Counted from the stretch's first letter, positions 13,923 to 22,454 are shown. The stretch is 22,858 nucleotides of DNA from Rhodospirillales bacterium (GCA_016776705.1 JADHSW010000016.1:1-22858); one strand, 5' to 3'. Translations and numbers: made by a program. The notes: generated from the letters alone by a model not told the origin.

Positions 13923-14678
13923 TTAAGTCTCGTCAGGGTGGGAATCCGGTTGCCATTTGATGGAATGGCGAACGGCAAAATCGATGGCGAAATAAAGCGC
14001 GATGGCAAGCGCCGCCAGCGTGCCAAGGGCGGCGAACATGACGTCAATTTGCATGCGGGCGTTGGCGTGCAACATCAGATAGCCAAGGCCGGAGCTGGAA
14101 CCGACCCACTCGCCAACAATAGCGCCAATAGGGGCGACAGCGGTCGCAACCCTGAGGCCCGAACCAAGCGCGGGCAGGGCGGCGGGTATGCGGACATGGC
14201 GCAAAATCGCCCAACGGCTGGCGTTCATGCTGCGGGCCAATTCGACCCAGCCGGGTTCTGTGCGCCTCAAGCCGTCATGAAAAGCCGCCGTTACCGGGAA
14301 ATAAATGATCAGTGTCGCCATGATGACTTTCGATGCCATACCGTAGCCAAACCACAGCACCAGTATGGGCGCCAGTGCGAAAACGGGAACGGCCTGGCTG
14401 ATCACCAGCACGGGCAATAACCACTCGCGGGCAGGCCTGAAATAAGCCATGACAAGGGCGCTGGTGACGCCAAGGGCTAGCCCGAAGCATAGCCCCAACA
14501 GGATTTCTGCCAGGGTGATGGCGCCATGTTGCAGAAACAGGGCGGGTCGGGATATCCATGCTTCGACCACGGCAAGGGGACCCGGAAGAATGTAATGGGG
14601 GGCGCCACTGACGACGACAACGATCTGCCACAGGGCGATAAGTCCAATAAAAATGATGACGGGGCGCACGAACGTCAC
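13923..14678 (-). CDS. thiX: Pyrimidine (thiamin precursor) ABC transporter, permease ThiX
   Basis: 251 residues with about six membrane segments. The EAA loop that contacts the ATPase is visible as ELARSMNASRWAILRHVRIPAALP (about 146-169). The family is the BPD-type permeases of the SsuC/TauC/ThiX group. Start GTG 14678 overlaps the stop of the ATPase gene (GTGA), showing tight coupling; no separate ribosome site is needed. With the ATPase and the binding protein it forms a complete importer; specificity comes from the TPP riboswitch upstream and the ThiY-like partner. Confidence 0.9.
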   Translation of the reverse strand: MTFVRPVIIFIGLIALWQIVVVVSGAPHYILPGPLAVVEAWISRPALFLQHGAITLAEILLGLCFGLALGVTSALVMAYFRPAREWLLPVLVISQAVPVFALAPILVLWFGYGMASKVIMATLIIYFPVTAAFHDGLRRTEPGWVELARSMNASRWAILRHVRIPAALPALGSGLRVATAVAPIGAIVGEWVGSSSGLGYLMLHANARMQIDVMFAALGTLAALAIALYFAIDFAVRHSIKWQPDSHPDET

Positions 14679-15454
14679 AGGCTTGCCTCCGCCAATTGCT
14701 TCAGCAGTTCGCCCTGATGCTCCAGCACCTCGTGATCGTCCACCTGGCGGGGAGGGAGCGCGTGCGGCTCAATCGCCTCGCCTAATATTGCCGGGCGCCC
14801 CCGCATGACATGAACCGAATGACCCAGACGCAAAGCCTCTAGCGGATCATGAGTTACCAGCAGGACAGTACGGTTGCTTAACAGTTCTGCCGCAAGTCCC
14901 TGTAATTTAATCTTGGTAATGGCGTCCAGCGCCGAAAAAGGCTCGTCCATAAGGACCACCGGTCGATCTTCCATCAATGTGCGGGCAATGGCTACCCGTT
15001 GGCGCATGCCACCTGAAAGAGTGTCTGGCATGGCCTGAGCGACATCAGCGAGGCCGGTCGCACTCAATAAATGACAGGCTTGGTCGTGAGCCTGTGCATC
15101 GGGAGGGTTATCGTTTCTGAGTCTGCGTCCGACAAGAACGTTGTCGATAATGTTCAACCAGGGGAACAGGAAATCCCGTTGCGCCATAAAGGCAACCCGG
15201 CCATCAAGCGGCAGGCCATCGGAGCATGATATGACATCGGATTTACCCTCCAGTCCGTCGAGGCCCAGAATCAGGCGAAGCAGCATGCTTTTACCAATGC
15301 CGCTTGGACCCAGCAGGCACGTCCAGCGCCCCGCCTTGAGGTCAAGATCAAGCCCGTCAAACAGAACTTTATCCTGCCACGCCAGATGTGCACCGCGGAC
15401 GCTTAGGCCGACAGGCGTAGGTGATAAACTTGGATTTGCGGCGGAATTAGTCAT
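14675..15454 (-). CDS. thiZ: Pyrimidine (thiamin precursor) ABC transporter, ATP-binding protein ThiZ
   Basis: 259 residues. Walker A GPSGIGKS is at 49-56, the Q-loop in MAQRDFLFPWLN at about 90-101, signature LSGGMRQRVAIA at 146-157, Walker B VVLMDE at 166-171, and the H-loop in VTHD at about 201-204. It drives import through ThiX. ATG 15454 is the first gene of the operon and lies only four nucleotides after the last paired base of a TPP riboswitch, so its translation should drop when thiamin pyrophosphate is plentiful. The close ssu/tau ATPases look similar; the riboswitch decides the call. Confidence 0.92.
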   Translation of the reverse strand: MTNSAANPSLSPTPVGLSVRGAHLAWQDKVLFDGLDLDLKAGRWTCLLGPSGIGKSMLLRLILGLDGLEGKSDVISCSDGLPLDGRVAFMAQRDFLFPWLNIIDNVLVGRRLRNDNPPDAQAHDQACHLLSATGLADVAQAMPDTLSGGMRQRVAIARTLMEDRPVVLMDEPFSALDAITKIKLQGLAAELLSNRTVLLVTHDPLEALRLGHSVHVMRGRPAILGEAIEPHALPPRQVDDHEVLEHQGELLKQLAEASL

Positions 15455-15457
15455 TCT

Positions 15458-15557
15458 TCACTCGTTCCTACGCCGGCATAAACCGGATCAGGTTCAAGGG
15501 GTCGTCTCATAATATTTTCGAGACCTCTCAGCCGTATGCGACGGCTCCCCCCAGTGA
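15458..15557 (-). promoter_or_regulatory. TPP (THI-box) riboswitch
   Basis: On the - strand the conserved blocks appear in order: GGGGGGAGC just after 15552, CTGAGAGG at 15531-15524, then CCCTTGAACCTGATCCGG ending at 15483, and GCCGGCGTAGGAA ending near 15464. These are the pyrimidine-sensing and pyrophosphate-sensing arms of the THI element. The closing stem P1 can be drawn as TCACT (15557-15553) with AGTGA (15462-15458). P1 ends four bases before ATG 15454, so the ribosome site (GAG..GA) falls in or next to the stem, pointing to translational control. A weak promoter, TTGCCA (15596-15601) and TATGGA (15573-15578) with 17-nt spacing, lies upstream. Confidence 0.96.
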
Positions 15558-15674
15558 TGGGATATATGCGTATCCATAGTCTTGCGCGTGGGCAATGGCA
15601 AGCATCTTCGCACTTTCTTCACCATATGGGGTTGTGTAAGATAATTGCGAAATGTTGATTAAGGTGCGGGTTGA

Positions 15675-15971
15675 ATGAGCGTCGCTGATCTTTACGAACG
15701 GGTTGTCGATCTGGAACAGCGGTTAGGTTTGCAAAATGAAGGCAAGGTTTACAGTGAAAGACTGCTGGCCTTGCTTGATGCCATGGAATTCCATGCCAGT
15801 GGGTCAAATGACCAGGAATCTGTGATGCTGGATGCAGGGGCGTTGGATGCTCACCTTGCGCGTTTGAAAAATATGATCGACCATAAAGACGATGGTCAAT
15901 CCAAGCCACTGGATGGCACCATCGAAGAAGTGATGGCCAGGATTGAAAGCCAACTTAACTCACTGGATTAG
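15675..15971 (+). CDS. Small acidic hypothetical protein (98 aa)
   Basis: ATG 15675 follows AAGGTG at 15661-15666 with 8-nt spacing. The product is soluble, acidic and probably helical, with a leading heptad-like stretch (VADLYERVVDLEQRLGLQNEG) that may form a short coiled coil, a middle helix (LDAHLARLKNMIDH) and a final helix (TIEEVMARIESQLNSLD). I do not recognise a family. It is divergent from the thi operon and convergent with the DsrC-like gene (32-nt gap). Nothing in context assigns a function. Confidence 0.7.
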   Translation: MSVADLYERVVDLEQRLGLQNEGKVYSERLLALLDAMEFHASGSNDQESVMLDAGALDAHLARLKNMIDHKDDGQSKPLDGTIEEVMARIESQLNSLD

Positions 15972-15997
15972 CTGAAAGATTAAAGAACTTTTCCCGA

Positions 15998-16012
15998 ACA
16001 GGCTCAGCCTGT
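15998..16012. terminator. Palindromic sequence at the end of the DsrC-like gene
   Basis: ACAGGCT (15998-16004) and AGCCTGT (16006-16012) are perfect inverted arms around one base; as a hairpin it would be five pairs with a five-base loop. It overlaps the DsrC-like stop codon in the gap between two convergent genes. No clean T-run follows on either strand, so terminator function is doubtful. Confidence 0.25.
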
Positions 16013-16309
16013 GCTCCAGGTGCGGGGGCGCTTCATGCCGGCAATCTTGCAGGCTTGTTGCACATAGCCATAGGGAAAGAGCTCAAAAATTCTGTTTCGG
16101 CCGGCGCCACATTCTTCTTTCAGTTGCTTCATGGCGTGGCGGACATCGGGAGTGACCTGATTGTCCTTGTAATGATCCCGCATGAATTTGATAACCACCC
16201 AATGTTCATCCGTGAGCACGATTTCCTCCTCGGCTGCCAATTCATGGGCCAGCTTGTCCGTCCAGTCTTCCGGTTCGATCAGGTATCCTTCCGGGTCACG
16301 CTTCACCAT
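16004..16309 (-). CDS. DsrC/TusE-family protein lacking the C-terminal cysteine
   Basis: 101 residues. The fold markers are clear: DPEGYLIEPEDWTDKLA, LTDEHWVVIKFMRDHY, and the C-terminal arm LFPYGYVQQACKIAGMKRPR. DsrC carries two arm cysteines: CysA, the penultimate residue, and CysB, eleven residues earlier. TusE (tRNA 2-thiolation relay) keeps only CysA. Here C87 occupies the CysB position, but the place of CysA is W98 and the protein ends TWSTG, so a DsrC-type disulfide or TusE-type transfer from CysA is not possible. A regulatory or other relay role is open. Another cysteine is C67. It starts 2 nt after the 80-residue gene's stop and belongs to the kinase operon. Confidence 0.88.
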   Translation of the reverse strand: MVKRDPEGYLIEPEDWTDKLAHELAAEEEIVLTDEHWVVIKFMRDHYKDNQVTPDVRHAMKQLKEECGAGRNRIFELFPYGYVQQACKIAGMKRPRTWSTG

Positions 16310-16311
16310 TC

Positions 16312-16554
16312 CTAGTCTCTCCGGTCTTTCCAGCCACGGATGACGGACAAGGCGAAATCCGGGTTTTTGTTGATGATATCAAGGATCTGTTTGCGCAGGG
16401 ATTCGTTGATGTTTCGATCAATTTTCTCGACGTTGATCGGTGATGCGTCCGCCTGATATGTGGGCAGGGGCCGTGAAGGCGCCTTGCTTTCGATTTCATC
16501 TGCAATCGTGATGAAACTTGGCGGCGGCGGGGCGGGGCGGTTCGAGATCGTCAT
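16312..16554 (-). CDS. Small hypothetical protein with proline-rich N-terminus (80 aa)
   Basis: ATG 16554 lies 8 nt after the kinase stop; the DsrC-like gene starts 2 nt after its own stop, so the three look like one transcript. Residues 1-40 are Pro/Ser-rich and probably disordered; residues 41-80 look helical (VEKIDRNINESLRKQILDI, NKNPDFALSVIRGW). The NPxxALxVIRxW end resembles the C-terminal tail of flagellar M-ring proteins (FliF), which binds FliG, but this is a resemblance by eye only. No ribosome site is clear; translation may be coupled to the kinase. Family unknown. Confidence 0.7.
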   Translation of the reverse strand: MTISNRPAPPPPSFITIADEIESKAPSRPLPTYQADASPINVEKIDRNINESLRKQILDIINKNPDFALSVIRGWKDRRD

Positions 16555-16562
16555 GCTGACGA

Positions 16563-19550
16563 TTATATCGTGCGGGTCCCCTGTTGTCCCGCCTTGATCA
16601 CAGATCGGATCGTTCCTATTAATTTTTCATTCGTTGTCTGTGATTTAATCAACGAAGCCATAAAGCGTTTGCTGCCTTGCCCGGAAACCTCCTTGGCGGA
16701 AAAAACGATGACCGGGGTTGGCGAGCCACCGGATTGATTAATTAAAGGCAGCAGATCATCCCCGAGGCCATCGGGAAGGATCAGATCAAGAATCACAAGG
16801 TCGAATTCCTGGTTTTTCAGCAATTTATTTGCTTCGGCCAGTGTCATGGCAGGAACCACATCGGCGAATTCGGCAACAAGCTCCGAGACAATTTCCAGAA
16901 TATCCGGGTCATCTTCAACGTGAAGGATATTGGGCTTCTCTTTGCTGGAACGCGATATGGCAAGGCTCAATCGCTCGGATAAACGCTTTTGATTAATGGG
17001 TTTTTCGATCCAGTCAATAATGCCAATAGCATCGCCATTCAGGCTTTTCTTTCCTTCACTCGCCATGGCCGAAACAACAATAATAGGCAAATCACGTGTT
17101 TTGGGGTTCTCACGGATTTCGCGGATAAGTGAGATACCGTCCAGGTCGGGAAGGCCTATATCCAGGGTTATGGCGTCATAATCGTTGTTTTGCATAAGGG
17201 AACTGGCCTGCGCAGCATTTCTGGCCGTATCTGTGTGGTAGCCATCTTGCTTGAGCATAAGTTCCAGCAAGGTGGCGATATCTTTTTCATCTTCGCAAAT
17301 TAAAATTCGGGGAGAGGATGCCTCATCTTTAATGTCAGCAAGTTGCTCTTCTCTCTCAAGCAGGTTTGGTAGATACAGAATGAAAGTCGTGCCCTTGCCA
17401 ATCTCGGTTTCAAAACTGATCATGCCGCCGTGGGCCTCAACAATACTTTTGGAAATGTTCAGGCCCAGGCCGGTGCCGCCTTTCTGGCGGGTATCTGAGG
17501 AATCCGCCTGTGAAAAACGCTCGAATATCTTGTCTCGAAAATCTTCAGGAATTCCCGGGCCGTTATCCCTTACTGAAATTCGTTGCCATTGACCATGCTG
17601 CGTCAGTTCTATTTTGACGATTTCATTTTCAGGTGAGAATTTTGCCGCATTCGATAACAGATTTGCAAATACCTGCATTAATCGACCCGGGTCGCCATTG
17701 ATTTTCGAGTTGCCGACTTCCATGGTGAGATTAAAGCGAACACCATTTTCATCTCCGAAGCCCTTGTTTTCCGCCACGGATTGCTCAAGCAAATCAATAA
17801 GGTCCAGGCTCCCCATCTGATATTCCATTTTCCCGGCTGAAATTTTCTCGACATCCAGAATGTCGTTAATCAGGCGCACCAGACGATCACTGTTCGAATA
17901 CGCAATTTCAAACATGGATTTAAGGCTGTCCGGAAGTTCTCCGGCTGTATTTGACCTGATAAGTCCCAGCGCGCCCTTGATAGATGTCAGGGGAGTTCTC
18001 AACTCATGACTGACCGTAGAGACAAAATCAGCCTTGGATTTTTCTGCCTGTTTGCGATCTGTGATATCACGAAAGATACCGGTAAACATTCTTTTGGCTC
18101 CGATTCTCATTTCTCCGATCGCCATTTCCATGGGGAAAGTCGAACCATCCTTGCGGGCGCCAATGATCTCCTGGGTTCTGCCTACAATGCTTATATTTCC
18201 CGTTTCCTGGAACTTTTTGGCATAACTTTCGTGCATGCTTCGATAGGGTTCTGCCATCAACAGGCCCAGATTTTCCCCCATCATTTCCTCAACTGTATAA
18301 CCAAATATGGTGGCCGCAGCAGGGTTGAAGCTTTCGATTGTCGCCCTGTCATCAATCGTAACGATGCCATCAACAACCGTATCCAGCACGACGCTAATTC
18401 TGGATTCCCTGTCTTGTGCTTGTTGGGTGGCTTCGTTCAATTCCAGCGTTCTTTGACGGACCATATTTTCGACCGTGCGGGCGCGACGACTGACAGAAAC
18501 GACATAGGCGCAGACAAGCCCGGTCACCAACAAGGATGCAAGAAGGACGAACCAGTTTTGAATGGAAATATTCCCACCTAAATCAGATTTGACGGGCCGT
18601 GCGATAAGGGTCCAGATCCTTCCTCCGACGTTTATGGGGCGTTCAAAAACGATCCCCTGGCGCGCCTCATCAATGGTTAAGTCTGGGGCTTTGCCATTTC
18701 GGGATCGCGACGAATGAATGTACAGCGGCGCGTGTCCCTGATTCCTGTCTTCTTCAAAGACATATAGGTCGATGCCCGCGGGGCGTCGTATGCTTTCGCT
18801 TTTTTCTTCGCTGTATAAGCCTGAAATCAGGCCGGAAACCCTGATCACGCCCAGCGCAAAACCGGCCAGGTTCTGGCGACGCTGAGCAAGGGTTTCATGG
18901 GGGCTGTCTTTGGTAAAGATCGGGGCGAAAACAAGCACACCGGCATTGTTTTCTTTCATTTGCACCAGATTGATTCGGGAACTTACGACCATTTGACCGC
19001 TGTCTCGTGCTTGTTCAATCGCCGCCAGTCGGATTTGGTTGGAGGCCAGATCGAAACCATGGGCTTCCTCGTTTCCCTTGTATGGTTCAACATAATACAC
19101 CGGAAAATATTCATTGCGCGCAGCCGCGGGGATCATCTTTCCTTCAGCATTCTTTTCCTTGATGAAAAAATTGCTGTAGCCACTATCACGGGCTCTTTTA
19201 ATAAAAGCTTCCCGCTGGTCAGCAGTAATTCGGGGAATCCATTCCAGGGCCTGAAAACTTTGGCCACTCGACATCATTGTATTTACAAAAGTATGAAATT
19301 CCTGGGGATCGACGTAATTTGACCCTTGAAAAAAACCGACGATTGATCGAAGAACTGTCAACTCGGAAGAAATTCGTTTTCCAACGGCGGCAATACGTTC
19401 CTGGGCGGCTTCGCGGAAAGCCTCATCCTGGTTGCCACGGTTGTGATCAATCAATTCGTTAAAAAAGGCGAACGAAAACAGGAGCCCTATTGTCAGGACC
19501 AATCCAGGGGGACCAAAGCGCTGCAATGTTGTCAGTTGTAATTTCTCCAC
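16563..19550 (-). CDS. Hybrid sensor histidine kinase (CHASE-PAS-HisKA-HATPase-REC-REC)
   Basis: 995 residues. TM1 is at about 14-33, a periplasmic CHASE-type sensor at about 75-260, and TM2 at about 333-352. Then come a PAS domain (about 383-497) and HisKA with H515 (SHELRTPLTSI). The ATPase has N-box NLLSNAAKFSP (630-640), DNGPGI (662-667) and GGTGLGL (691-697). Two receiver domains follow, with D797 (LDIGLPD, K850 in EKP) and D922 (LDLILPD); the second has IKS where KP is usual. Start GTG 19550 has AAGGA 7 nt upstream. No DNA-binding regulator is adjacent, so phosphate probably passes to a partner elsewhere or is held on the receivers. It lies 103 nt after rsmB. Confidence 0.95.
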   Translation of the reverse strand: MEKLQLTTLQRFGPPGLVLTIGLLFSFAFFNELIDHNRGNQDEAFREAAQERIAAVGKRISSELTVLRSIVGFFQGSNYVDPQEFHTFVNTMMSSGQSFQALEWIPRITADQREAFIKRARDSGYSNFFIKEKNAEGKMIPAAARNEYFPVYYVEPYKGNEEAHGFDLASNQIRLAAIEQARDSGQMVVSSRINLVQMKENNAGVLVFAPIFTKDSPHETLAQRRQNLAGFALGVIRVSGLISGLYSEEKSESIRRPAGIDLYVFEEDRNQGHAPLYIHSSRSRNGKAPDLTIDEARQGIVFERPINVGGRIWTLIARPVKSDLGGNISIQNWFVLLASLLVTGLVCAYVVSVSRRARTVENMVRQRTLELNEATQQAQDRESRISVVLDTVVDGIVTIDDRATIESFNPAAATIFGYTVEEMMGENLGLLMAEPYRSMHESYAKKFQETGNISIVGRTQEIIGARKDGSTFPMEMAIGEMRIGAKRMFTGIFRDITDRKQAEKSKADFVSTVSHELRTPLTSIKGALGLIRSNTAGELPDSLKSMFEIAYSNSDRLVRLINDILDVEKISAGKMEYQMGSLDLIDLLEQSVAENKGFGDENGVRFNLTMEVGNSKINGDPGRLMQVFANLLSNAAKFSPENEIVKIELTQHGQWQRISVRDNGPGIPEDFRDKIFERFSQADSSDTRQKGGTGLGLNISKSIVEAHGGMISFETEIGKGTTFILYLPNLLEREEQLADIKDEASSPRILICEDEKDIATLLELMLKQDGYHTDTARNAAQASSLMQNNDYDAITLDIGLPDLDGISLIREIRENPKTRDLPIIVVSAMASEGKKSLNGDAIGIIDWIEKPINQKRLSERLSLAISRSSKEKPNILHVEDDPDILEIVSELVAEFADVVPAMTLAEANKLLKNQEFDLVILDLILPDGLGDDLLPLINQSGGSPTPVIVFSAKEVSGQGSKRFMASLIKSQTTNEKLIGTIRSVIKAGQQGTRTI

Positions 19551-19653
19551 GTTGCATTCCTTGCCGCATCAATCGGGAATACATGTGGGGATTGAAAAAA
19601 GCGAAAACACCTTTTTTTTAAGGATGCGAATCCGGTAAGGAATATATCCTTTT

Positions 19654-20976
19654 TCAAGCCGTCCTCTGCATCACAGCACAGAAAAAACCATCTGTATCCG
19701 TACTTGCAGGAGTCAGATGAATACCTGTTTCTGCTGGCGGGCAGGGGGCGGGTGTAACCCGGCGCCAGATATTGGCAATGGGAAGGGCAATAAATGAGGG
19801 GTTCTGACCAATAAACGTCTTTACCTGTTTCTCGTTTTCCACGGGCAAGAATGAGCAAGTGGCATAGATCAAGTGCCCGCGGGGCTTCACCAGCCTCGAT
19901 GCCGCAACAAGTACCTTTTGCTGTTCACGTACATGCTCATCAAGGCGATCAGGCGTCAGCCGCCAGCGGGCTTCAGGGTGGCGTCGCCACGCACCAGTTC
20001 CCGAACACGGTACATCGACAAGGACCCTGTCAGCTGTCCCTTCCAGGGCTGCAAGGGACTCTTTATCGTTCAGCACAAGTTTTTGGACGTTTTCAACGCC
20101 GCAGCGCTTCAATCTCTCATCCATCCCTGAAAGCCTTTGGGTGGATATATCACAAGCCACAAGCGTGCTGTTTGCCGCTTCTGCCCCCTGCAGTCCCATG
20201 GCGTCGGCAAGGGCCAGGGTCTTGCCACCGGCCCCGGCGCAATAATCAACGACGGTCATGCCGGGTTTGGCTTCGCAAAGCAGGGCGATCAATTGTGATC
20301 CTTCATCCTGGACTTCGATCAGTCCTTTCCTGAAGGCCTTGGTGTCTTCCATGCGGGCGCGTTCGATCAAGCGCAAGCCAACGGGTGAAAGTTCTGTCAA
20401 TTCCGTTTTTATGTTTTCAATACTCAAGGATTTTCGGGCCTGTTCCCGGCTGACCCGTCCCGAATTGACCCGGATATCGACGGGTGCAGGCGCATTCAAG
20501 CTGGCCATTTCCTGCCCATAGCGATCACCCCAGAGATTTTGCAGGGTTTCATCCAGCCATTCGGGAACTTCGTTGATAACGCCTGTGGGCATGGCCTCGT
20601 GCAGGAGCGACTTGCCTTCCAGATTTTCGGCTAATTGTCGCTCTGCGGGGGCCAGTGTAGAGGGGGAATGGGCGGAGCCATCAAAAAGGGAATTAACGTT
20701 TGCGAGGGTTTCACCATCCAGAATCAAAACAGAGGCAAGAACACGAAGGCGCGCCGACGGCTGCATGTCGCCAGCGGCTCCGGCGATCCACCAGTCCAGG
20801 CGGGTACGGTGGCGGATGACGTCAAACACCCGCTCGCCAACTGCTCGGCGGTCTTTCGAGCCTGCGTAGCGGCGCGGACGGAAATAGGCGCGAATGATGG
20901 AATCGGCAGCGGTATTGGCGGTGTCGACAGACTCGAGAATTTCAATGGCGGCTGCGAGCCGCGCTCCGGGTGTCAT
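19654..20976 (-). CDS. rsmB: 16S rRNA m5C methyltransferase, RsmB/NOP2-Sun family
   Basis: 440 residues. A NusB-like helical N-terminal part (1-135) precedes the methyltransferase domain. The AdoMet motif is DYCAGAGGKT (244-253), PCSGTGAWRRHPE starts at 323, and YATCSFLPVENE at 371-382 contains the nucleophile C374 that attacks C6 of the target cytosine. E. coli RsmB methylates C967 of 16S rRNA. ATG 20976 lies only 2 nt after the guaB stop and has no ribosome site of its own; a hairpin covers the guaB stop. It is the third gene of an rlmE-guaB-rsmB unit. RNA target is inferred; related family members modify other rRNA sites. Confidence 0.9.
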   Translation of the reverse strand: MTPGARLAAAIEILESVDTANTAADSIIRAYFRPRRYAGSKDRRAVGERVFDVIRHRTRLDWWIAGAAGDMQPSARLRVLASVLILDGETLANVNSLFDGSAHSPSTLAPAERQLAENLEGKSLLHEAMPTGVINEVPEWLDETLQNLWGDRYGQEMASLNAPAPVDIRVNSGRVSREQARKSLSIENIKTELTELSPVGLRLIERARMEDTKAFRKGLIEVQDEGSQLIALLCEAKPGMTVVDYCAGAGGKTLALADAMGLQGAEAANSTLVACDISTQRLSGMDERLKRCGVENVQKLVLNDKESLAALEGTADRVLVDVPCSGTGAWRRHPEARWRLTPDRLDEHVREQQKVLVAASRLVKPRGHLIYATCSFLPVENEKQVKTFIGQNPSFIALPIANIWRRVTPAPCPPAETGIHLTPASTDTDGFFCAVMQRTA

Positions 20977-20978
20977 TA

Positions 20979-22454
20979 TTAATTACCGTGGCGGTAATTA
21001 GGCGCTTCCCTTGTAATTGTTACATCATGGACATGACTTTCCCGCAAGCCGGCCGACGTAATGCGACGGAACTGGGTTTTTGTTTGCAAATCAGAAATTG
21101 TCGCCGATCCGGTATATCCCATGGATGATTTCAGGCCGCCAATCAATTGATGAACAACGTTGGCAACCGGGCCTTTATAGGGGACCTGGCCTTCGATTCC
21201 CTCGGGCACCAGTTTCAGGTTGTCGGAAACATCTTCCTGGAAATAACGATCAGCCGAACCTCGTGCCATGGCACCAAGGGACCCCATGCCTCGATAGGAT
21301 TTGTAGGACCTGCCCTGATACAGGAACACCTCGCCGGGGCTTTCATCGGTGCCTGCAAACAGCGATCCGATCATAACGCAGCCTGCACCGGCGGCGATGG
21401 CCTTGGCCAGATCGCCTGAAAATTTAATGCCGCCGTCGGCGATAACCGGAATGCCCAGTTTTGAGCAAACCTCGGCGACTTCCATGATGGCCGAAAGTTG
21501 CGGCATGCCGACGCCGGCAACCATACGGGTGGTGCAGATGGTGCCGGGGCCGATGCCGACCTTGACCGTATCGGCACCCGCATCAATCAGCGCCCTGGCC
21601 GCCTCAGGCGTTGCGATGTTGCCGGCAATCACCTGGGCCGAATTGGATAATTTCTTGATCGCCGTTACCGCTTCCATAACGCCTCTGGAATGACCGTGAG
21701 CGGTATCGACGACGATTACATCAACACCAGCATCAATCAGTGATTCGGCGCGGCCCAGACCGTCCTTGCCAACGCCGGTGGCGGCGGCGACGCGAAGGCG
21801 ACCCAATTCGTCTTTGCAGGCATGGGGAAACTGCTGTGCTTTCTCGATGTCTTTCACCGTCATCAGGCCGATGCAGCGGAAATCATCATCCACGACCAGC
21901 AGCTTTTCGATGCGATGCTGGTGTAACAGGCGCTTTGCTTCCTCGCGGGTCGTTTCTTCCCTGACCGTAATCAGGGGATCGTCCTCGCTGTGCGGGGTCA
22001 TCAATTCGCCAACGGGCTGTTTCAGATTATCGGCGAAACGCACGTCGCGGTTGGTCAGGATGCCGACCAATTTGCCGTTGTCTTTATCAACGACCGGAAT
22101 GCCTGAAATATTGTACGTCTCCTTAATGCGCAAAGCATCGGATAAGGTCTCGCGTGGATCAATGGTAAAGGGGTCGGCGACCATCCCCGATTCAAACTTT
22201 TTGACGCGTTTTACTTCGGCGGCCTGCTCTTCGTTGGACAGGTTTTTGTGAATAACGCCAATGCCCCCAGCCTGGGCCATGGCGATGGCGAGACCGCTTT
22301 CGGTCACCGTATCCATGGCGGCAGAAATGAGTGGAATGCCAAGTTCGATGTTTTTGGTCAGACGGGTTGTGGTGTCCGCAGTGGCGGGAAGGACGCTCGA
22401 TTCTGCGGGAACCAGAAGAACGTCGTCAAATGTCAGGGCTTCTTTAATGTTCAT
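20979..22454 (-). CDS. guaB: Inosine-5'-monophosphate dehydrogenase
   Basis: 491 residues. It oxidises IMP to XMP with NAD+, the committed step to GMP; GuaA, also in this window, does the next step. The N-terminus TFDDVLLVPA, two CBS domains at about 93-205, and the catalytic loop GIGPGTICTTRMVAGVG with C307 are clear. GGIKFSGDLAKAIAAGA and the flap YRGMGSLGAM follow. ATG 22454 has AGGAG 6 nt upstream. A promoter-like TTGGAT/TATTAT pair lies in the gap after rlmE. The last codons and the stop form a perfect hairpin with the start region of rsmB. Confidence 0.97.
   Translation of the reverse strand: MNIKEALTFDDVLLVPAESSVLPATADTTTRLTKNIELGIPLISAAMDTVTESGLAIAMAQAGGIGVIHKNLSNEEQAAEVKRVKKFESGMVADPFTIDPRETLSDALRIKETYNISGIPVVDKDNGKLVGILTNRDVRFADNLKQPVGELMTPHSEDDPLITVREETTREEAKRLLHQHRIEKLLVVDDDFRCIGLMTVKDIEKAQQFPHACKDELGRLRVAAATGVGKDGLGRAESLIDAGVDVIVVDTAHGHSRGVMEAVTAIKKLSNSAQVIAGNIATPEAARALIDAGADTVKVGIGPGTICTTRMVAGVGMPQLSAIMEVAEVCSKLGIPVIADGGIKFSGDLAKAIAAGAGCVMIGSLFAGTDESPGEVFLYQGRSYKSYRGMGSLGAMARGSADRYFQEDVSDNLKLVPEGIEGQVPYKGPVANVVHQLIGGLKSSMGYTGSATISDLQTKTQFRRITSAGLRESHVHDVTITREAPNYRHGN
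20980..21000 (-). other. Perfect hairpin covering the guaB stop, just before rsmB
   Basis: TAATTACCG (20980-20988) and CGGTAATTA (20992-21000) form a perfect 9-bp inverted repeat with a 3-nt loop. On the transcript it includes the last codons and the first two bases of the stop codon of guaB and ends 3 nt before the rsmB ATG, in the place of a ribosome site. It may couple rsmB translation to ribosomes reading through guaB. Confidence 0.5.

Noticed and set aside
18006..18581. 191-residue open frame on the + strand
   Set aside because: Antisense to the PAS/kinase part of the hybrid kinase; composition fits a shadow.
19551..19653. Terminator between rsmB and the kinase gene
   Set aside because: Only short stems (AAGGA/TCCTT, GGAT/ATCC) are present, followed by an A-run rather than a T-run on the transcript.
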